Below are positions 4,855 to 7,897 of a DNA stretch of 7,897 nt, in pieces. Source of the DNA: Chloroflexota bacterium (lineage in GTDB: Bacteria > Chloroflexota > Limnocylindria > QHBO01); assembly GCA_005882055.1 (NCBI GenBank), contig VBGQ01000103.1, positions 1 through 7,897 of the forward strand, in the 5' to 3' direction. The position numbers were made by a program, and so were the translations under genes. The notes below the pieces were generated by a model. The model made no database searches and had not been told where the DNA came from. It was given only the letters and a program-made list of their open reading frames with translations. Every line of letters begins with the position of its first letter. The first letter of the stretch is position 1.

Positions 4855-6297
4855 ATGCCCCCCGATTGGTTGCTGGCCCCGGACTACGCGATCAGCCGGC
4901 TCCTGATAGGGCGTGGTCTGGCCGCGATCTACCTCATCGCGTTCGTCGTGGCGATACGCCAGTTTCGTCCGCTCCTCGGCGAGGGCGGCCTATTGCCGGT
5001 TCCGCGGTTCGTCGCCGCAGTGCCGTTCCTGAGCGCGCCGAGCATCTTCCAATGGCACTACTCGGATCGGGCGTTGGGGATGGTGGGCTGGATCGGGGCA
5101 GCCATCGCGGCGACCATGCTCCTGGGCATCCCCCAGGCGATCTCCCTGCCCCTGACCATGCTGGGCTGGATCGCGCTGTGGGCGCTCTACCTCTCGATCG
5201 TCAATGTCGGGCAGACCTTCTATGCATTCGGGTGGGAGTCCCTCCTGCTCGAGACCGGCTTCCTGGCCATCTTCCTGGGCGACGACGCCATCGCGCCGTC
5301 GGCGTTGGTGATCCTCCTGTACCGATGGCTCGCGTTCCGCGTCGAGTTCGGTGCCGGGCTGATCAAGATGCGCGGCGACCAATGCTGGCGCGACCTGACC
5401 TGCCTCGACTACCACCACGAGACGCAGCCCATGCCCAACCCGCTGAGCTGGTACTTCCATCGGCTCCCGAAGCGTCTCCATCGGCTCGAGGTGCTCGGCA
5501 ACCACGCCGCCCAGCTGGTGGTGCCCTTCGGGCTCTTCCTGCCGCAGCCGATCGCCGCCATCGCGGGCACCTACATGATCCTGACCCAGCTCTACCTGGT
5601 GGTGAGCGGCAACTACGCCTGGCTTAACTGGATCACCATCGTGGTCGCGGTCGCGGCCCTGCCGGATGCCCTCCTGCGCCCGCTCCTGCCCTTCGTTCAC
5701 GCCGCGAACTCGGCGCCACCGCCGGTCTTCACCGCCGGCGCCATCGGTCTGACCCTGCTGGTGGCCGCGCTCAGCTACCAGCCGGTCCGGAACCTTCTCG
5801 GACGGCGCCAGCTCATGAACTACTCGTTCAACTCGCTGCACATCGTCAACACCTACGGAGCGTTCGGGAGCGTGACCCGTCATCGGGACGAGGTGATCGT
5901 TGAGGGCACGCAAGACGCGGATCCAACCGAAGCAAGCGAATGGCGGGAGTACGAGTTCAAGGGCAAGCCGGGAGATCCGATGCGTCGCCCGCCGCAGTTC
6001 GCCCCGTATCACCTTCGCCTGGATTGGCTGATGTGGTTCCTGCCGCTCTCGCCCGCGTATGGCGAAGAGTGGTTCCTGCGGTTCCTGGAAGGCCTGCTGC
6101 GCAACGATGCAGCACTGCTGAGGCTCCTCCGCACGAACCCCTTCCCGGATCGGCCGCCGCGGAGCGTCCGAGCTCGCCTGTACCGCTACCGTTACACGAC
6201 GTGGAGCGAACGGCGAACAACCGGCGCGTGGTGGGCGCGGGAGCTGCGGGGCGACTATCTCCCGGCTGTCGCCCTGAACGCCTCCTTCGAGGGTTGA
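4855..6297 (+). CDS. Lipase maturation factor family protein (multi-pass membrane protein)
   Basis: This 480-residue integral membrane protein is homologous to vertebrate LMF1/LMF2, the ER factors needed to fold dimeric lipases. Family landmarks are plain: WHYSDRALGMVGWIGA (67-82), VNVGQTFYAFGWESLLLETGFLAIF (116-140), RWLAFRVEFGAGLIKMRGDQCWRDLTCLDYHHETQPMPNPLSWYFHRLP (157-205), the SGNYAWLNW segment (251-259), and the C-terminal soluble part with YGAFGSVTRHRDEVIVEGT, PGDPMRRPPQFAPYHLRLDW and FPDRPPRSVRARLYRYRYT. About seven or eight hydrophobic helices lie between residues 13 and 307; the rest is hydrophilic. The ATG at 4855 is the only usual start, because a TGA at 4819 closes the frame upstream. 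Its ribosome binding site is weak (GGGA at 4843-4846). The bacterial function is not established; a folding or export role for an extracytoplasmic enzyme is inferred from the eukaryotic homologues. No lipase gene is visible nearby. The oxidoreductase gene follows after 4 bp. Confidence 0.93.
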   Translation: MPPDWLLAPDYAISRLLIGRGLAAIYLIAFVVAIRQFRPLLGEGGLLPVPRFVAAVPFLSAPSIFQWHYSDRALGMVGWIGAAIAATMLLGIPQAISLPLTMLGWIALWALYLSIVNVGQTFYAFGWESLLLETGFLAIFLGDDAIAPSALVILLYRWLAFRVEFGAGLIKMRGDQCWRDLTCLDYHHETQPMPNPLSWYFHRLPKRLHRLEVLGNHAAQLVVPFGLFLPQPIAAIAGTYMILTQLYLVVSGNYAWLNWITIVVAVAALPDALLRPLLPFVHAANSAPPPVFTAGAIGLTLLVAALSYQPVRNLLGRRQLMNYSFNSLHIVNTYGAFGSVTRHRDEVIVEGTQDADPTEASEWREYEFKGKPGDPMRRPPQFAPYHLRLDWLMWFLPLSPAYGEEWFLRFLEGLLRNDAALLRLLRTNPFPDRPPRSVRARLYRYRYTTWSERRTTGAWWARELRGDYLPAVALNASFEG

Positions 6298-6301
6298 GCC
6301 G

Positions 6302-7738
6302 ATGAGCGCAGGCCGATACGACGCGGTGGTGGTCGGCAGCGGCCCAAATGGCCTCGCGGCCGCCATCACGCTCGCGAGGGCAAACCGGTCGGTCGGGCTG
6401 CTCGAGGCGGCACCCACGGTCGGCGGCGGGATGCGTTCAGCCGAGCTGACCCTCCCGGGATTCGTGCACGACGTTTGCAGCGCGATCCACCCATTGGCGC
6501 GCGCGTCGCCCTTCTTCGCAACGCTGAACCTGGAAGCGCGAGGACTGGATTGGATCGAGCCGCCGATCTCGCTCGCCCATCCGCTGGACGACGGTTCGGC
6601 CGCGCTCGTGATGCGCGACGTCGACGCGAGCGCAACCTCACTGGGACCGGATGGGCCGGCATACCGCCGGTTCATCGGTCCCAACCTCGCCCACTGGGAC
6701 GCGCTCATCGAGGACGTGCTGGCGCCATTCCACATCCCGTTCCAGCCGGATCGTGCCTTTGGCCTCGCTCGGTTCGGGATTGGCGCGCTGCAGCCCGCCT
6801 CGTGGCTGGTCCGCGCCTTCGATCACCCGCAGGCCCGCGCGCTCCTGGCAGGCTGCGCCGCGCATTCGATGCTCCGGCTCGAGGAGCCGCTGAGCGGCGC
6901 CTTCGCGATGCTCTTCCTGACCAGCGCGCACGCCGTGGGCTGGCCTATAGCCAAGGGCGGCTCGTCGCGGATTGCCGAGGCGTTGGCGGCCGAGCTGACC
7001 GCGCTCGGGGGCAAGGTCATCACCGACCGGCGCATCGACGCGCTCTCGGACCTGCCCGACCACGGCGTGGCCCTGTTGGACGTGACGCCACGCCAGCTGC
7101 TGTCGATCGCCGGCATGCGGATGGGGACGCGATACGCGGAGGCCCTCCGGAAATACCGATACGGCCCCGGCGCCTTCAAGGTCGACCTCGCCCTCGACGG
7201 GCCTATCCCTTGGCGGAACCCGGCGGTGGCCGAAGCTGGCACGGTGCATCTGGGAGGGACCTACGAGGAGATCGCGGCCTCAGAACGCGAGGTGGCTGAG
7301 GGGCGCAATCCGGAGCGACCCTTCGTGCTGCTCGCGCAACACAGCCTCTTCGACCCCTCCCGGGCGCCGGAGGGAAAGCACACGGTGTGGGCCTACTGCC
7401 ACGTCCCGAACGGGTCGACGGTGGACATGAGCGAGCGGATCATCGACCAGATCGAGCGATTCGCTCCGGGCTTGCGGGAGCGGATCATCGGTCGCCACAC
7501 CATGGGGCCGGCTGAGCTCGAGACCTACAACGCGAACTACGTCGGCGGCGACATCAACGGCGGGCGCCAGGACCTCCTCCAGCTCTTCACGCGCCCCACG
7601 CTGCGGCTCGACCCGTATTCGACCCCGGATCCGGCCATCTTCCTGTGTTCCTCGTCGACCCCGCCAGGCGGTGGAGTCCACGGCATGTGCGGTCACCTCG
7701 CGGCGAAATCGGTCCTGAAGACCCTCGCCCACCCGTAG
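6302..7738 (+). CDS. FAD-dependent oxidoreductase, PYROXD2/phytoene desaturase-like
   Basis: This 478-residue flavoprotein opens with the FAD-binding Rossmann fold: YDAVVVGSGPNGLAAAI with Gly12, Gly14 and Gly17, the ribose-binding acidic residue Glu35 in LLEAAPTVGGGMRS, and then the FVHDVCSAIHPLA segment typical of the phytoene-dehydrogenase-like branch. The middle has AKGGSSRIAEALAAEL and the LLDVTPRQLL strand. The C-terminal FAD site is ETYNANYVGGDINGG followed by PPGGGVHGMCG (454-464). This is the PYROXD2/CrtI-like amine-oxidase superfamily. No other carotenoid gene is nearby, so calling it a carotenoid desaturase would be unsafe; an oxidation or isomerisation of a hydrophobic substrate is inferred. 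The ATG lies 4 bp after the LMF stop with GAGGG (6289-6293) inside the upstream gene as ribosome binding site, so the pair is probably translationally coupled. No membrane segment or signal peptide is seen. Confidence 0.92.
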   Translation: MSAGRYDAVVVGSGPNGLAAAITLARANRSVGLLEAAPTVGGGMRSAELTLPGFVHDVCSAIHPLARASPFFATLNLEARGLDWIEPPISLAHPLDDGSAALVMRDVDASATSLGPDGPAYRRFIGPNLAHWDALIEDVLAPFHIPFQPDRAFGLARFGIGALQPASWLVRAFDHPQARALLAGCAAHSMLRLEEPLSGAFAMLFLTSAHAVGWPIAKGGSSRIAEALAAELTALGGKVITDRRIDALSDLPDHGVALLDVTPRQLLSIAGMRMGTRYAEALRKYRYGPGAFKVDLALDGPIPWRNPAVAEAGTVHLGGTYEEIAASEREVAEGRNPERPFVLLAQHSLFDPSRAPEGKHTVWAYCHVPNGSTVDMSERIIDQIERFAPGLRERIIGRHTMGPAELETYNANYVGGDINGGRQDLLQLFTRPTLRLDPYSTPDPAIFLCSSSTPPGGGVHGMCGHLAAKSVLKTLAHP

Positions 7739-7785
7739 AGAGAACTGCAACACAGTTACTTCCGTACTAAAAGGCAGGGGGCCGC

Positions 7786-7897
7786 ATGTCCTCTAGCCCG
7801 ATACGCTCCCGACCTGCTGAACTGGACCCCGGTCGATGGCCCGCACATTCCATTCGCCTTCGACGCCGAAGCGCTGCCTTCGGGCCACATTCCATCA
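7786..7897 (+). CDS. Possible 5' end of another gene, frame uncertain (runs off window)
   Basis: An ATG at 7786 preceded by GGGGG four bases upstream opens a frame to the window edge, but its translation is Arg/Ser-rich and looks like a shadow. The next frame (codons at 7802, 7805 and so on) reads more like protein, with PDLLNWTPVDGPHIPF and then FDAEALPSGHIPS, and has GC-rich third positions. That frame, however, has no ATG, GTG or TTG after the TAG that ends the oxidoreductase. Either a frameshift separates the two, the start is unusual, or the stretch is non-coding. I do not recognise the family. A weak hairpin (AACTG at 7743-7747, CAGTT at 7753-7757) lies in the gap after the oxidoreductase stop. 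Confidence 0.2.
   Translation, partial: MSSSPIRSRPAELDPGRWPAHSIRLRRRSAAFGPHSI

Noticed and set aside
4758..5627. A 289-codon plus-strand frame overlapping the tandem-VOC end and the LMF gene
   Set aside because: It is an out-of-frame reading of LMF, rich in Arg, Pro and Ala, without domains or a ribosome binding site.
4990..6735. A 581-codon open frame on the minus strand, antisense to the LMF and oxidoreductase genes
   Set aside because: It lies opposite two well-recognised families, spans their junction, has no recognisable domain and has the Gly/Arg/Glu-rich composition expected of an antisense shadow in high-GC DNA.
1..7897. CRISPR array, insertion sequence, phage, toxin-antitoxin or defence system
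   Set aside because: No spaced direct repeats, transposase or integrase motifs, terminal inverted repeats or defence-protein domains were seen on either strand.

Overview
The window is a high-GC bacterial chromosome segment with tightly packed genes, strong AGGAGG-type ribosome binding sites and GC-rich third codon positions. A large AfsR/LuxR-type ATPase-TPR regulator, a lipoprotein with a long Thr/Pro/Ser linker, several VOC proteins, a DUF4242 protein and a bacterial lipase-maturation-factor homologue together fit a soil-type Chloroflexota or Actinomycetota genome. This assignment is inference from gene content and base composition; there is no rRNA or other phylogenetic marker.

Layout. 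(1) 1-1328, plus strand: the 3' part of a large regulator, covering the end of the ATPase/winged-helix module, then TPRs with an exact 40-residue period, then the usual C-terminal tail. (2) 1312-1563, minus strand: a small DUF4242 (SCO4226-like) protein that converges on the regulator and overlaps its end by 17 bp, with a GC-rich hairpin at the junction. (3) 1739-3034, plus strand: a secreted lipoprotein with a family-3 glycoside hydrolase domain (NagZ/LpqI-like), in which the usual catalytic Asp-Ser-His loop is replaced. (4) 3054-4786: three VOC (glyoxalase/dioxygenase-fold) genes, one on the minus strand and two on the plus strand, carrying four VOC domains. They are arranged around a 123-bp divergent intergenic region that holds repeated ACCGGTGA elements. 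(5) 4798-4835: a 14-bp-stem hairpin separating the VOC pair from the next unit. (6) 4855-7738, plus strand: a lipase maturation factor family membrane protein and a PYROXD2/phytoene-desaturase-like FAD oxidoreductase, 4 bp apart and probably co-transcribed. (7) 7739-7897: a short tail with a possible, frame-ambiguous start of another gene.

How the genes relate. The VOC cluster plausibly handles small reactive or toxic molecules. The membrane LMF protein and the FAD oxidoreductase are probably one transcription unit of unknown substrate. The GH3 lipoprotein acts outside the membrane, probably on cell-wall amino sugars if it is active. I see no CRISPR array, insertion sequence, phage gene, toxin-antitoxin pair, tRNA or rRNA, and no convincing new multi-gene system. 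The points most worth a second look are the altered GH3 active site, the two strong GC hairpins at gene boundaries, the candidate operator cluster between the divergent VOC genes, and the LMF-oxidoreductase pairing.
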